From NCBI GenBank assembly GCA_965242845.1, contig CBDETC010000003.1:992001-1056000 (forward strand): a stretch of 64,000 nucleotides of DNA. Reading direction: 5' to 3'. The DNA comes from RHLJ01 sp965242845. Lineage in GTDB: Bacteria > Bacteroidota > Rhodothermia > Balneolales > Balneolaceae. The translations under genes and the position numbers were made by a program. The stretch's first letter is position 1. Every line of letters starts with the position of its first letter. Shown in pieces: positions 26,443 to 35,046 of the stretch. The notes under the pieces were generated by a model. That model was not told where the DNA came from, made no database searches, and was given only the letters and a program-made list of their open reading frames with translations.

Positions 26443-27864
26443 TTATTTAATAATCACATTCGCATTTTGGGTGATGATTTCCATCTTTCCGCTTCCGTTT
26501 GCATTCCCAACTGTGCCCGTAACAATTCTTCTGTTACTGTATTCCGAGACTTGTTCACCTGTAATGGTAAAGTTGGAGTCGAGCTTCCCATACCTTGTTT
26601 CAATTTTAACCTCTCCATTAAAGTCTGATTTCATCAATAGCTCTACATCCCCATAGTTAGATTTAATAAAAACGGTCTCCATATCCGAAAGAGTTTCAAT
26701 ATTCATGTCTCCGGATTTGTTGTCAATGCTCAGGTTATTTCCTCTTAGATTTCTTGCTGAAATAGGCACATATTCACCTCTGAACGTTAAATCGTTTTCC
26801 AGATCATTAATGAAGAGTTTACCAGAGCGGTTGCTTATGGAAGCAGCGCCTTTGATTTTTTCCAGGTCAATATCGAGATACTGACCGCTCACTATCACAT
26901 TCCCTTCAATGTTTTTCAGGTCAACATTTGCGGACCTTCCTTCGATAGAAACTCCTTGCGTACTGGTTATATTGGAGGCATTAATATGGGTGTAATCGCC
27001 TACAGCCTGAAGTGATCGGGCAGAGTTAATAGTAATTTTTCCACTCTTATTATCAATTCGGATATCTCCATCAATATTAGTGAGCTCATATTCAATATAT
27101 GGGCCACTACCTCTCAATGACCCATTAATATCGAAAGCATTTATAGCTCCACTCCGGTTTGTGATATCTAAATCACCATCTACTTTGGAGATATTCATTT
27201 TTGAGTAGTTGGCATTAACCTGAACCGATCCAATAATGTCCTGCACATCTATACTAGCCGATCGATTAGCGATAAAAAGCTCGCCATCGATATTTGTTGC
27301 CACTATAGAGCCGTAATCGTTATAAAGCCGAACAGTCTGAGAAATGTTTCTAGCCCTTACTATACCACTTCGATTTTCTACCTCAAGACCCAGTTGAATA
27401 TTCTCTACATCAACTTGAGAATACCTTGATCGAAGTCTTAAGAAAAGTTCGGAGGGAAGTGTTACTTCAAGGCGGTGTTCATCCACACGGAAAGTTTCAT
27501 TCTGGATGTTAATATCAGGAAAGTCGATTTCGAAAATCGCTTCTCCACCATGTTGCTTAAACTCAGGATCAAAATTTTCAAAGTAGCGCTCATAAGCGAG
27601 CTTATTTCCTTTGAAATAATATTTGTAAACCAATTTTGAAGTATTGTCTCCTTTAATGGTGATTTCCATTCCAGCGTCAACAAGTACTTCCAGTTGGGTA
27701 ATGTCTTCAAGGTTAACCTCTCCTTCTTTGGTGCCATCCTGGAAGTACAAATCCATATTAGCCAGCCTGGCTAGCCTTTTGAGGCCTTTATCAGTGGAAT
27801 TTTGTGCTGAAAGGTTAAGAGAAATAAATAGGACAACTATAAATGGGATGATGATTCGTTTCAT
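26443..27864 (-). CDS. Secreted DUF4097-like repetitive beta protein
   Basis: 473 residues, signal peptide (about 1-20, ending LSAQN), then a long series of imperfect repeats of roughly 22-25 residues. Two motif types alternate: NRSG or NKSG followed by a short strand (NRSGIVRARNI, NRSASIDVQDI, NRSGAINAFDI, NKSGKITINSA, NRSGKLFINDL, NKSGDMNIETL), and a Y-rich one (NANYSKMNI, GPYIEYELT, GDYTHINASN, GQYLDIDL, GEYVPISARN). This predicts a right-handed beta-solenoid of the DUF4097 kind. It overlaps the anti-sigma gene by 4 bp, so it is the probable output or sensor partner of an envelope-stress ECF system. Confidence 0.75.
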   Translation of the reverse strand: MKRIIIPFIVVLFISLNLSAQNSTDKGLKRLARLANMDLYFQDGTKEGEVNLEDITQLEVLVDAGMEITIKGDNTSKLVYKYYFKGNKLAYERYFENFDPEFKQHGGEAIFEIDFPDINIQNETFRVDEHRLEVTLPSELFLRLRSRYSQVDVENIQLGLEVENRSGIVRARNISQTVRLYNDYGSIVATNIDGELFIANRSASIDVQDIIGSVQVNANYSKMNISKVDGDLDITNRSGAINAFDINGSLRGSGPYIEYELTNIDGDIRIDNKSGKITINSARSLQAVGDYTHINASNITSTQGVSIEGRSANVDLKNIEGNVIVSGQYLDIDLEKIKGAASISNRSGKLFINDLENDLTFRGEYVPISARNLRGNNLSIDNKSGDMNIETLSDMETVFIKSNYGDVELLMKSDFNGEVKIETRYGKLDSNFTITGEQVSEYSNRRIVTGTVGNANGSGKMEIITQNANVIIK

Positions 27865-28364
27865 GATTCTAGTTCCTCGTTAAGTAATAAATCTTTATAA
27901 AAATCTAGTTTGGTTGCATAAAGGCGTTTAAGAGTATTTCGCTTTGCAGGGCTTTCGCCATTGATGAGGATGTCTTCTTTTAATTCTTCTATTAGAAGAT
28001 CAATTTCTTCAATGGCTGATGTGGTAGACTCAAGAGACGACTTCCGACTTTCTGTAGCCTGATCAATAAGAAGGGGAGGGAGATCACTCAACTGGTTTGT
28101 GGCTGAGTTGAGCGTTTCATAAATCTGCTCATTATTATTTTCCGCGTTAGATAGATCCTTCAGAGTATTACCTGTGAATACAATCCCAACAGCAGCAAAG
28201 ATCAAAAGCACGGCCGCTGCATTTCCTATCCAAAAGCTCCTCCAATGGAAATGAATGACTCCAGAGGGCTTAGGTTGTTTTAAGGAAGATTGAATACCAG
28301 ACCACATAGCCTGCTTTTCTTCCTTTGTTGGGATATCTGATGAAGTGTAGAAAGATTCTTTCAT
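27861..28364 (-). CDS. Probable membrane anti-sigma factor
   Basis: 167 residues with a cytosolic N-terminus (FYTSSDIPTKEEKQAMWSGIQSSL), one transmembrane helix at about 46-66 (SFWIGNAAAVLLIFAAVGIV) and an extracytoplasmic helical, acidic C-terminus. There is no zinc-binding HxxxCxxC motif. Position identifies it: it overlaps the ECF sigma gene by 4 bp upstream and the DUF4097 gene by 4 bp downstream. This is typical of Bacteroidota anti-sigma factors that hold an ECF sigma at the membrane. Confidence 0.7.
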   Translation of the reverse strand: MKESFYTSSDIPTKEEKQAMWSGIQSSLKQPKPSGVIHFHWRSFWIGNAAAVLLIFAAVGIVFTGNTLKDLSNAENNNEQIYETLNSATNQLSDLPPLLIDQATESRKSSLESTTSAIEEIDLLIEELKEDILINGESPAKRNTLKRLYATKLDFYKDLLLNEELES

Positions 28365-28882
28365 ACCAGTTGTTGTTTTCTTAATTCTTCTTTGGTTCTA
28401 TGCAAGATTACCCTGGAGGTCCCTTCTTTGATATCGAGCATGGTGCCGATTTCGCTGTGTGAATATCCTTCTACTTCATGGAGTAAGAGAATCATTCTTT
28501 TATCCGGAGGTAATTTTCTGATGGCTTTACGGAGAAGTGACCAGTCTTGAGGTGTAGTGAGTTCCTCTTCCTTTTTGTCGAGGTTTGCCTCTTCCAGGTC
28601 GGTGAACTTTATCTTCGATCTCATTTCTGATCTCATCACGTTTAATCCAATCGAGAATAACCAGGTTTTGAATCTTGAGTTGAACCTGAATGAATCGAGT
28701 TTGCTGAATGCTTTCACAAACGCAACTTGAGTCCAATCTTTTACTTGTTCCCGGTGATCAGAAAACTGAGCAAGAAATCGATACAGAACTTCGACATAGC
28801 TCTCATATAACTTCTCAAAAGCTTTTTGGTCGCCACTTATGGCTCTGTTGATTAGTGCTATTTCCTCTTTTTCCGGAAGCAA
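28361..28882 (-). CDS. ECF-type RNA polymerase sigma factor
   Basis: 173 residues with region 2 at about 10-80 (KAFEKLYESYVEVLYRFL, VFVKAF-like QVAFVKAFSKLDSF, FKTWLFSIGLNVM) and region 4 at about 115-170 (LPPDKRMILLLHEVEGYSHSEIGTMLDIKEGTSRVILHR). It is the first gene of a three-gene, overlapping operon with an anti-sigma factor and a DUF4097 beta-solenoid protein, suggesting autoregulated response to an envelope signal. Confidence 0.92.
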   Translation of the reverse strand: MLPEKEEIALINRAISGDQKAFEKLYESYVEVLYRFLAQFSDHREQVKDWTQVAFVKAFSKLDSFRFNSRFKTWLFSIGLNVMRSEMRSKIKFTDLEEANLDKKEEELTTPQDWSLLRKAIRKLPPDKRMILLLHEVEGYSHSEIGTMLDIKEGTSRVILHRTKEELRKQQLV

Positions 28883-29057
28883 GTAAAGGTTCTTTTATGC
28901 TTTGATGCAGAATCAGGTTGAAACGTTACAATGTCTGCTTAAAAATAAAATTGATTGTGAAATATGCTCACACGAAGATGCTAACACAAAGATGTGAGAA
29001 AGTTAGACGCTGCTAAGCCGTTAACTTATCAACGAGTTCACAAAAGCAGGAGGAACT

Positions 29058-29621
29058 ATGAAACGGCTAATACTTTCTATCATCATTATCGGTTTTGCAA
29101 CCATCGAGATTAATGCACAGCGTGCTACAGTACGGAAGGTAGCTCAAACGGATTATCGCTACGAGCAAAGAGAGAATGTTCGAGAGCTACAAAGCTTCGA
29201 AAATAAATTAGAGAGATTCTCTTATGCGTTAATGGTAGAAGACTCCTGGCAGGCAAGAAAAATTAAGGATCGAATCATAAATGATATGCAGAGAGAGATT
29301 CGACAAACAAGACGAGAATTAGATCGACTGGACAGAAACTGGAATAATTATTCTAAAAGAAACTATTCAGGATACAGAACCCGAAGCGGTCGAATTCAAT
29401 CAAAAAACCGAGGACGTTATCAAAATTATGAAGTGAGATTATTGATGGATCGACTTGAAGATCAAATTTGGATAAAAAACCGATTTGAAGAGACCTACTT
29501 GACGGGCCGAAGAAGAGCCCTGGTAAATAAGAAACAGCACAGAAGACTGATGTACGAATTCAGGGATATTATGAGAGACGAGATAGAGTACGAGAGAGGA
29601 TACAGAGACAGAAGAGGGTAG
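29058..29621 (+). CDS. Small secreted Arg-rich helical protein, unknown
   Basis: 187 residues with a signal peptide (about 1-20, ending INAQ). The mature protein is strongly basic and rich in Arg, Tyr and Asn, with heptad-like helical stretches (NKLERFSYALMVEDSWQARK, REIRQTRRELDRLDRNWNN). A central low-complexity Arg/Tyr/Ser stretch (SGYRTRSGRIQSKNRGRYQN) and an Arg/Glu-rich C-terminus follow. A very strong ribosome-binding site (GCAGGAGGAACT) precedes the ATG. I recognise no family. The charge suggests binding to nucleic acid, anionic polysaccharide or cell wall outside the cytoplasm, but this is inference. A terminator follows directly. Confidence 0.75.
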   Translation: MKRLILSIIIIGFATIEINAQRATVRKVAQTDYRYEQRENVRELQSFENKLERFSYALMVEDSWQARKIKDRIINDMQREIRQTRRELDRLDRNWNNYSKRNYSGYRTRSGRIQSKNRGRYQNYEVRLLMDRLEDQIWIKNRFEETYLTGRRRALVNKKQHRRLMYEFRDIMRDEIEYERGYRDRRG

Positions 29622-29627
29622 GAGAGT

Positions 29628-29664
29628 TACCCCGTTACGTAACAACGTGGCGGGGTATTTTTTT
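29628..29664 (+). terminator. Intrinsic terminator after the Arg-rich protein gene
   Basis: TACCCCG / CGGGGTA outer stem with an inner ACGT / ACGT pairing, followed by a T run. It starts 7 bp after the stop codon at 29621. Confidence 0.85.
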
Positions 29665-29665
29665 A

Positions 29666-29986
29666 TTAAGTAGTTCGAATGGCAGTACCACTTACCGAAA
29701 CCATTAACATGCTTCCATTGGCTCCGATAGTTTCGTAATCGATATCAATTCCAATAATAGCATTCGCTCCCACGCGAGCTGCTTTTTCTTCTAACTCAGC
29801 AAACGCAATTCTTCGTGCTTCTTGTAATTCCCTTTCATAGGAAGCAGAACGACCTCCTACGATATCACGGATTCCTGCAAAGATGTCTTTAAAAATGTTT
29901 GCCCCTAAAATTGCTTCTCCAGTAACAACCCCGAGATATTTTTCAATCTCACGCCCGTCAAGATGATTCGTTGTTGTCATTACCAT
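29666..29986 (-). CDS. YbjQ/UPF0145 family protein
   Basis: I choose the ATG at 29986, preceded by an AAAGGAGTT ribosome-binding site; an upstream in-frame start at 30028 would overlap the neighbouring terminator region. The resulting 106 residues match YbjQ/UPF0145: TTTNHLDGREIEKYLGVVTG, ANIFKDIFAGIRDIVGGRS, YERELQEARRIAFAELEEKA and GANAIIGIDIDYETIG. Members form small homo-pentamers and are sometimes called heavy-metal-binding domain proteins; the function is not settled. Confidence 0.9.
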   Translation of the reverse strand: MVMTTTNHLDGREIEKYLGVVTGEAILGANIFKDIFAGIRDIVGGRSASYERELQEARRIAFAELEEKAARVGANAIIGIDIDYETIGANGSMLMVSVSGTAIRTT

Positions 29987-30014
29987 GATGAACTCCTTTG
30001 AATTTAATTGATAT

Positions 30015-30044
30015 AAAAAAACCGCCACGGTGTAGCGTGGCGGT
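30015..30044 (-). terminator. Intrinsic terminator of the DoxX-like gene
   Basis: On the minus strand ACCGCCACG / CGTGGCGGT forms the stem and is followed by seven T residues. It lies 29 bp after the DoxX-like stop and before the YbjQ gene. Confidence 0.88.
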
Positions 30045-30072
30045 CTTCTTCGAATACATGCAGTAAAAGTTA

Positions 30073-30477
30073 CTATTCTTCAGAATCTTTCCCAGGAGTT
30101 GCTGAAGCAACCAAGAAAGGATCATAGTATTTTTTGTAGGAAAATAAGAGGTAAAGATTAAGAGCAAATACGACTAAGCCCATTACCAGTCCGGAACTAT
30201 CCAGGAAAATGTGGAATAGAAGGATATGCAGTGTAACCGGAGCAATAATTACCAAAGCTACAGGCACAAATCGATTCGCTAATAATAAAGCACCTGCAAC
30301 TATTTCAGCTACAGCAATAAAAGGGAACATGTAGCCAGTAGCCATCAATGCTCCAAAAAATTCTAAAGGGGGGCCTGTTATTTCAGGTTGCGGAAGAAAT
30401 TGAAGGAATTTATTCAGGCCGAAAACAAAAAATATCAAGCCCATCAAATATCTTGCGACGGTTGGTAAGTGTTTCAT
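30073..30477 (-). CDS. DoxX-family membrane protein
   Basis: The ATG at 30477 is preferred over the GTG at 30486, since an AGGTGA ribosome-binding site sits at proper distance before it. About 134 residues with four membrane segments: TVARYLMGLIFFVFGLNKFL, a second near FPFIAVAEIVAGALLL, a third VPVALVIIAPVTLHILLFHI and a fourth GLVVFALNLYLLFSY. The pattern matches DoxX/DoxD-like small membrane proteins, often tied to redox or thiol stress. It is a monocistronic unit with its own terminator. Confidence 0.8.
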   Translation of the reverse strand: MKHLPTVARYLMGLIFFVFGLNKFLQFLPQPEITGPPLEFFGALMATGYMFPFIAVAEIVAGALLLANRFVPVALVIIAPVTLHILLFHIFLDSSGLVMGLVVFALNLYLLFSYKKYYDPFLVASATPGKDSEE

Positions 30478-30583
30478 AATAATCACCTAATTGATTTCAA
30501 TAATAGTTTAATGTTGAACAATTTTCAATGTAGGTGATAAAACTATGCTACACAATAGATAATCCTTATTGGCTTGAAAGCAT

Positions 30584-30612
30584 AAAAAAAGCCCCGACTT
30601 AGTCGGGGCTTT
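30584..30612 (-). terminator. Intrinsic terminator of the RRM protein gene
   Basis: On the minus strand AAAGCCCCGACT / AGTCGGGGCTTT with a one-base loop, followed by a T run, 29 bp after the stop codon. Confidence 0.9.
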
Positions 30613-30640
30613 GATACCATTTAGTATCAGATAATATTCA

Positions 30641-30904
30641 TTACCTTCTTGAACGATTATCTTCTCTTGGCCGTGCTTCGTTAACTTTAACTGGTCGGCC
30701 ATCAATTTCAGCGCCATCTAATTGCTCGATAGCTGCATGCCCTTCTGCATCGTTATCCATTTCAACAAAACCAAAGCCTTTTGATCGGCCTGAGTATTTG
30801 TCTGTGATTACTTTTGCAGAACTAACAGTTCCGAAAGCTTCAAAAACTTCGCGTAAATGGTCATCTTTAACACCATAGCTAAGATTCCCAACATAAATAT
30901 TCAT
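30641..30904 (-). CDS. RRM-type RNA-binding protein
   Basis: 87 residues, one RNA recognition motif. RNP2 is NIYVGNL at residues 2-8 and RNP1 is SKGFGFVEM at about 41-49, with a short basic tail (ARPREDNRSRR). Such small RRM proteins are common in Bacteroidota and cyanobacteria and bind single-stranded RNA; some respond to cold. It is a single-gene unit with a strong terminator and a 134-bp A/T-rich upstream region. Confidence 0.95.
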   Translation of the reverse strand: MNIYVGNLSYGVKDDHLREVFEAFGTVSSAKVITDKYSGRSKGFGFVEMDNDAEGHAAIEQLDGAEIDGRPVKVNEARPREDNRSRR

Positions 30905-31038
30905 TGTAGTAAGTCTGAATTAATAGTTATAGGAAAGAATAGAATTCAGAGCTATAGTTCGAAATTGATTCTCTAGTCTGCAAGTCGTAGTCCATCCAAA
31001 GTGTCGCGTAAATTACAGGAATTATACACTATACCCAA

Positions 31039-31563
31039 TTAATTATTGGATATATCCTTTCTTCGGAATGTGATACTGTACGCGGGGTGGAATTCCAGGC
31101 CTTGTTTATTGTAATACGTCCATAGGTATTTGTCTTCATCCACAAATTCCAAAGTCTCTAATTGAGGCACACCATCAATATGGCCACCATAACCCATGAA
31201 GGTGTTCACCATTTTGGTAGGAGCTTCAAAAACCGTGGTGTAATCAAAAAAGTCCATCTGCATCTCTATAGAAGTGCCATATCCTTTGATTTGTTTTAAA
31301 CCAGGATGCCAAAACCATGTAATTTCCCCCACAAGCTTTAGGGTATCATCATTTGTGAAATAGAGTTTCGAAACGACCGATTTCTCTCCGACGCCCCATT
31401 CGAAGGTCTGATGAGTTCGATCTGCGGTCCATGCGCCACCAATTAAGAACTCAAAGTTTTGAAGAGGGTTTCCGGTTGAATCTGCTTCCTGTTCTTGTGC
31501 CTGTGCACCTTCAAACAAAAAAATCCCTGAGACTAATAGGGTTAATAACAATCGGTAAATCAA
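31039..31563 (-). CDS. Secreted protein of unknown function coupled to purE
   Basis: 174 residues with a signal peptide (about 1-22, ending GAQAQ). The mature part is a compact beta-rich domain (NFEFLIGGAWTAD, FEWGVGEKSVVSKLYF, ITWFWHPGLKQIKGYG, HPAYSITFRRKD). This looks like lipocalin/DUF1579-type small secreted proteins, but I cannot assign it firmly. Its ATG overlaps the purE stop by 4 bp, so it is translated from the purE message even though a periplasmic protein has no obvious place in purine synthesis. Confidence 0.7.
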   Translation of the reverse strand: MIYRLLLTLLVSGIFLFEGAQAQEQEADSTGNPLQNFEFLIGGAWTADRTHQTFEWGVGEKSVVSKLYFTNDDTLKLVGEITWFWHPGLKQIKGYGTSIEMQMDFFDYTTVFEAPTKMVNTFMGYGGHIDGVPQLETLEFVDEDKYLWTYYNKQGLEFHPAYSITFRRKDISNN

Positions 31564-32045
31564 ACCAGGTTCTCCGTCTTCTTGCGCGACTCATTAGCCA
31601 TGCCTTCATGGTATTGCTTAAGCTGCATGGCAATGCCTTTGTCTTCGGTAGAAAGAATGCGAAGAGCCAAAAGACCTGCATTTTGAGCTTTTCCGATAGC
31701 AACCGTAGCAACAGGAATTCCATTTGGCATTTGAACGATTGAGTACAGGCTGTCAACTCCACCAAGTGCTGAAGTTTGAATAGGAACCCCAATAACCGGG
31801 AGTGTGGTATGACTAGCCAGCATGCCAGGGAGATGGGCAGCGCCCCCAGCACCTGCTATAATTACTTTAATTCCTCTTTCCCGGGCTTCTTTTCCATAGT
31901 CGGCCATATCATCAGGAGTGCGGTGTGCCGAAACAACCCTCTTTTCAAAAGAAACACCAAATTGCTCCAGAATTTCTGCTGCTTGTTTCATTGTAGGCCA
32001 GTCGCTGTCACTGCCCATCACTACACCAACTATAGGGGTATTCAT
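31560..32045 (-). CDS. purE: N5-carboxyaminoimidazole ribonucleotide mutase
   Basis: 161 residues, class I PurE. It shifts the carboxyl group of N5-CAIR to give CAIR in purine synthesis. Signature motifs are VVMGSDSDWPTMKQA (about 8-22), VVSAHRTPDDM (about 38-48) and AGAGGAAHLPGMLASHTTLPVIGVP. PurK, which makes its substrate, is encoded 3 kb away on the same strand, separated by a large secreted protein gene. A -7-like TACCTTTA is visible in its upstream region on the minus strand. Confidence 0.96.
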   Translation of the reverse strand: MNTPIVGVVMGSDSDWPTMKQAAEILEQFGVSFEKRVVSAHRTPDDMADYGKEARERGIKVIIAGAGGAAHLPGMLASHTTLPVIGVPIQTSALGGVDSLYSIVQMPNGIPVATVAIGKAQNAGLLALRILSTEDKGIAMQLKQYHEGMANESRKKTENLV

Positions 32046-32090
32046 TATCTGAAAATGATTTTGTTAACCGTTCGGATAAAGGTACAAAAT

Positions 32091-34916
32091 CTATTTGAGC
32101 AAAATCATCTTACCAGATTGAGATCCAAATTCGGTAGTAACCCGATAAAAGTATACTGCTGAGCTTAGCCTGCTTCCATCAAATGAGAAGAAATGTGTAC
32201 CTCTTTGCTTGTTCTCAAATGTTTTTGATTGGATAAGAGCGCCAGATATGTTGAAAATTTCAACACGAACCGGGGAGGATTCTGGAAGTGAATATGAAAT
32301 CTTAGTAGTTGGATTGAAGGGATTCGGATAGTTCTGAAATACTTCAAATCGCGTAGGTAAATCCGGGTCTGTTTCTCCGTTTGTTGAAACCGATTTTGAG
32401 AGAATTAATTGATAGGAATCTGCACTTTCCGATTCTTCAAGGATTAAGCGTTCAAATGAATCCTCCAATAGATCAATAAAAGCATCTTTCGTTCGGTCAT
32501 ATAAAATGAGTTCTAATTCATCGGGAATATTCACTCTTTTCGAAATGGAAAGTTCAAGACTGGCATTGCTTCCAGTTTGTTTGACCTCAAGAGGGATTTC
32601 TATTTGCTGTTCAAAACCTGTAGGAATTGAAAACTGGTTTTGCAGAGTTTTTTCTGCATTTCTGTCTCCGATTCCAGTAAAGGAAACATGATTAATGGAA
32701 AGTGAAGTCAGGTCTTCAGCATCCAGGTTATCCCATCCAATCTCTGCGTCGGAAGAAAAAACAATTACCAGTTCATCAGCGAGGCCGAGCTCCGTGTTTC
32801 TGGCTTGCAGAACCAGGTAAGAGTTTCCGTTAGGAATGCTTTTAAGGAAATCACCGTCTTCTATTTGAGAAGAAGTAGGAATGGTAATGCTGGAGGCCGT
32901 GGAATTTTCAATAAAAAATCCCTGCCAGGCAGCTACGGTATCACCACGAGAAGTTGTGGTTACATAATTACTGATTGAAGGATCATAAATTTGACCAACA
33001 CTGCTAGCCAATGAACCTCCATTTACTGTGGCTGAGGAAAAATCAATGGCAGAATTAAAAGGATTACCGATGAGGTTCCAGTTATCCCCTGAAGTATGCA
33101 GGTCGATAGTGACATTGGAAGATGGTACACTGCCCGTTGCTCTCAGCTTTAGTGGAAGCTCAGAGCTTTCTGCATTAGTATTATCGAAGAAATAGAAAAT
33201 AAAACCCTCTCCATTTTTTATGCTGTCCGAAAGAGAAGAAGGGGCCTCCCAACTGCTTCCATTATAGTTGGTATAGAAGTTTTTGTCATGTCCATCACCA
33301 AATCCCTGGATAGGGCTAAAAGAAACTAAGTTTTGAATGGGAAGATCAACCGTTGGGCTGGACATCATTCTCCAGCCAGAATTTCCATCTATTTCGATAT
33401 ATGGAAGAAAAGTGTCCCCATTAATTTTGGTGCCAGGCGAAAAGAGTGAGTTGTCATCTGTATCGGCAGTGGAATGGTTAACAAGGCTATCGCCACTGAT
33501 ATCGGGATTAAGAGTGATAGAAACACCACTTTCTGTTCCGGGATATTCCACAAAGGTGACAATATCGTTAGCGGGGCTCTTGATAGAGATTTTATCGCCG
33601 GTATTGTTCAGGCTTAATGTATTAGTGGAAGCAGCCTGAATGGTGGCACCTCCAAAATCACCCACATAGGTATCCCTTCCAAACAGCAGTAAAGCCTGAC
33701 CGGGTAAGATATTTGTATTAGCCTCTATTACATGACGATCTGAGCTATTATCTGCAACAATCCAACTATCCAGGGCAATGGTTGTATCTGCCGTATTTAT
33801 GATTTCAAGGAATTCATCGGATACACTTCCAACGCTTCCGTTATTGTTCGCATCCCCATTTATTGCATCCGGATTAAAATGGATTTCATTGATGGTAAGG
33901 GAAGGATAATCAGGAAAAGTGGTAGTAGAGGAAGATCGTGTAATAAGTTCTCCAAAAGCATCAATGACAGGAATATGCCCAGCTAATGATTGTCTGATAG
34001 TTTTAGACTGCTCCACATGAAAAAAGAACCCGGTATTATTGTCGGGTGATTCAGTAGCAGGAGTATCCGATCCATTAATAAATCGCCCCTGAACATTGGT
34101 AGAACCAATCAAAGTACATGAAGACCCGTCTCCGGTCATTGCTGCATCTATATTATCTGCAATCAAGCTGTCTCTTACTGCCTGAAGTCCGGGTTGAGGG
34201 TCATCTTCACGTCCATTTGATAGAAATACATCCTCACAACTTGAACTTGCATGACCGTGCAGGTTAATTGCATACACATTGGCTGAAAGTTCTTTTAAAG
34301 ACTCATGGGCTATTTGAAAAGCGCTACTATCATAATGTGCCATGTCGGATACTTTGAACTTCTCAGAGGTATCAGTATCGCTACACACTTTTGTAGTTCC
34401 ATCACTGAAACTCGCCTCATCATTTGAGCACCGGTGCGTACCGGCCATAGCGAGCATTCGTCCTCCTAAATACTGGAACATATTTACTCCCTGTTGGGGA
34501 GTAAATGAATCGAAAACAGGATGCGGAACACCTATAATCACATCTCGCTGGTAATCCGGATCAGAAGCATATAAGCCCCATCCCAGGGTAACCGGATTTT
34601 TTTCTCTGATCAGGTAATATTGTCGGTCAATAAATGAAGTATCAGTCAGTAACACCATTTCATAGTCACTGAAATTGGCGGATAAGCTATCCTCTGCCTG
34701 GGAATAGGATTCAGCTACAAACAAATCCATCATTCGCTTCCATTGCTTCAGCTGAGTGGTGTCAGGAACTACAAAACCTTCAGAATCTTCATCTGGAATA
34801 AGGTTCTGTTCATAATTAATGAATTCCCCCATTAGGTTTCCGTTCACAGATGATATTTGTGAGTATCCTAAAGAGGAAACCCCCAGTAGTAAAAAAAGAA
34901 ATATACCCCGTCTCAT
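32091..34916 (-). CDS. Large secreted protein with hydrolase-like N-terminus, lamin-tail domain and T9SS sorting domain
   Basis: 941 residues with a signal peptide (about 1-19, ending LGYSQ). The N-terminal 300 residues contain GVPHPVFDSF, GTHRCSND, NLHGHASSSCED and GDGSSCTLIG, reminiscent of N-formylglutamate amidohydrolase-like hydrolases; this is tentative. At about 340-480 there is a lamin-tail domain (INEIHFNPDA, DEFLEIINTADTTIALDSW, LPGQALLLFG). Beta-rich segments follow, and the C-terminal 80 residues form a T9SS type A sorting domain (FQNYPNPFNPTTKISYSL ... GKMILLK). It is probably exposed on the surface or released. It lies between purE and purK. Confidence 0.82.
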   Translation of the reverse strand: MRRGIFLFLLLGVSSLGYSQISSVNGNLMGEFINYEQNLIPDEDSEGFVVPDTTQLKQWKRMMDLFVAESYSQAEDSLSANFSDYEMVLLTDTSFIDRQYYLIREKNPVTLGWGLYASDPDYQRDVIIGVPHPVFDSFTPQQGVNMFQYLGGRMLAMAGTHRCSNDEASFSDGTTKVCSDTDTSEKFKVSDMAHYDSSAFQIAHESLKELSANVYAINLHGHASSSCEDVFLSNGREDDPQPGLQAVRDSLIADNIDAAMTGDGSSCTLIGSTNVQGRFINGSDTPATESPDNNTGFFFHVEQSKTIRQSLAGHIPVIDAFGELITRSSSTTTFPDYPSLTINEIHFNPDAINGDANNNGSVGSVSDEFLEIINTADTTIALDSWIVADNSSDRHVIEANTNILPGQALLLFGRDTYVGDFGGATIQAASTNTLSLNNTGDKISIKSPANDIVTFVEYPGTESGVSITLNPDISGDSLVNHSTADTDDNSLFSPGTKINGDTFLPYIEIDGNSGWRMMSSPTVDLPIQNLVSFSPIQGFGDGHDKNFYTNYNGSSWEAPSSLSDSIKNGEGFIFYFFDNTNAESSELPLKLRATGSVPSSNVTIDLHTSGDNWNLIGNPFNSAIDFSSATVNGGSLASSVGQIYDPSISNYVTTTSRGDTVAAWQGFFIENSTASSITIPTSSQIEDGDFLKSIPNGNSYLVLQARNTELGLADELVIVFSSDAEIGWDNLDAEDLTSLSINHVSFTGIGDRNAEKTLQNQFSIPTGFEQQIEIPLEVKQTGSNASLELSISKRVNIPDELELILYDRTKDAFIDLLEDSFERLILEESESADSYQLILSKSVSTNGETDPDLPTRFEVFQNYPNPFNPTTKISYSLPESSPVRVEIFNISGALIQSKTFENKQRGTHFFSFDGSRLSSAVYFYRVTTEFGSQSGKMILLK

Positions 34917-35046
34917 AAGTCTAATTTGTTAGCGCGCTCCTACTACGGCCTAGCGATTGAAAGGATACTACAACATTTTCAGAAAAAATAGGGTGATGAT
35001 CACCTCAAGCTTACCGGTTTTGTATAACCTTTACGTTAGTTTCGGC

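Noticed and set aside
30508..30717. 69-codon frame overlapping the end of the RRM gene
   Set aside because: Different frame of the same strand running through the terminator; no independent support.
31776..32162. 128-codon plus-strand frame opposite purE and its upstream region
   Set aside because: Antisense to purE signature motifs; no support from start signals.
34315..34324. AAAGCGCTA and similar GCGCT strings inside coding regions
   Set aside because: They are in-gene matches without the full AAGCGCTT palindrome and are expected by chance.
34992..35004. GGTGATGATCACC palindrome between purK and the lamin-tail gene
   Set aside because: Short 6-1-6 palindrome without T-tract or second copy; no clear role.
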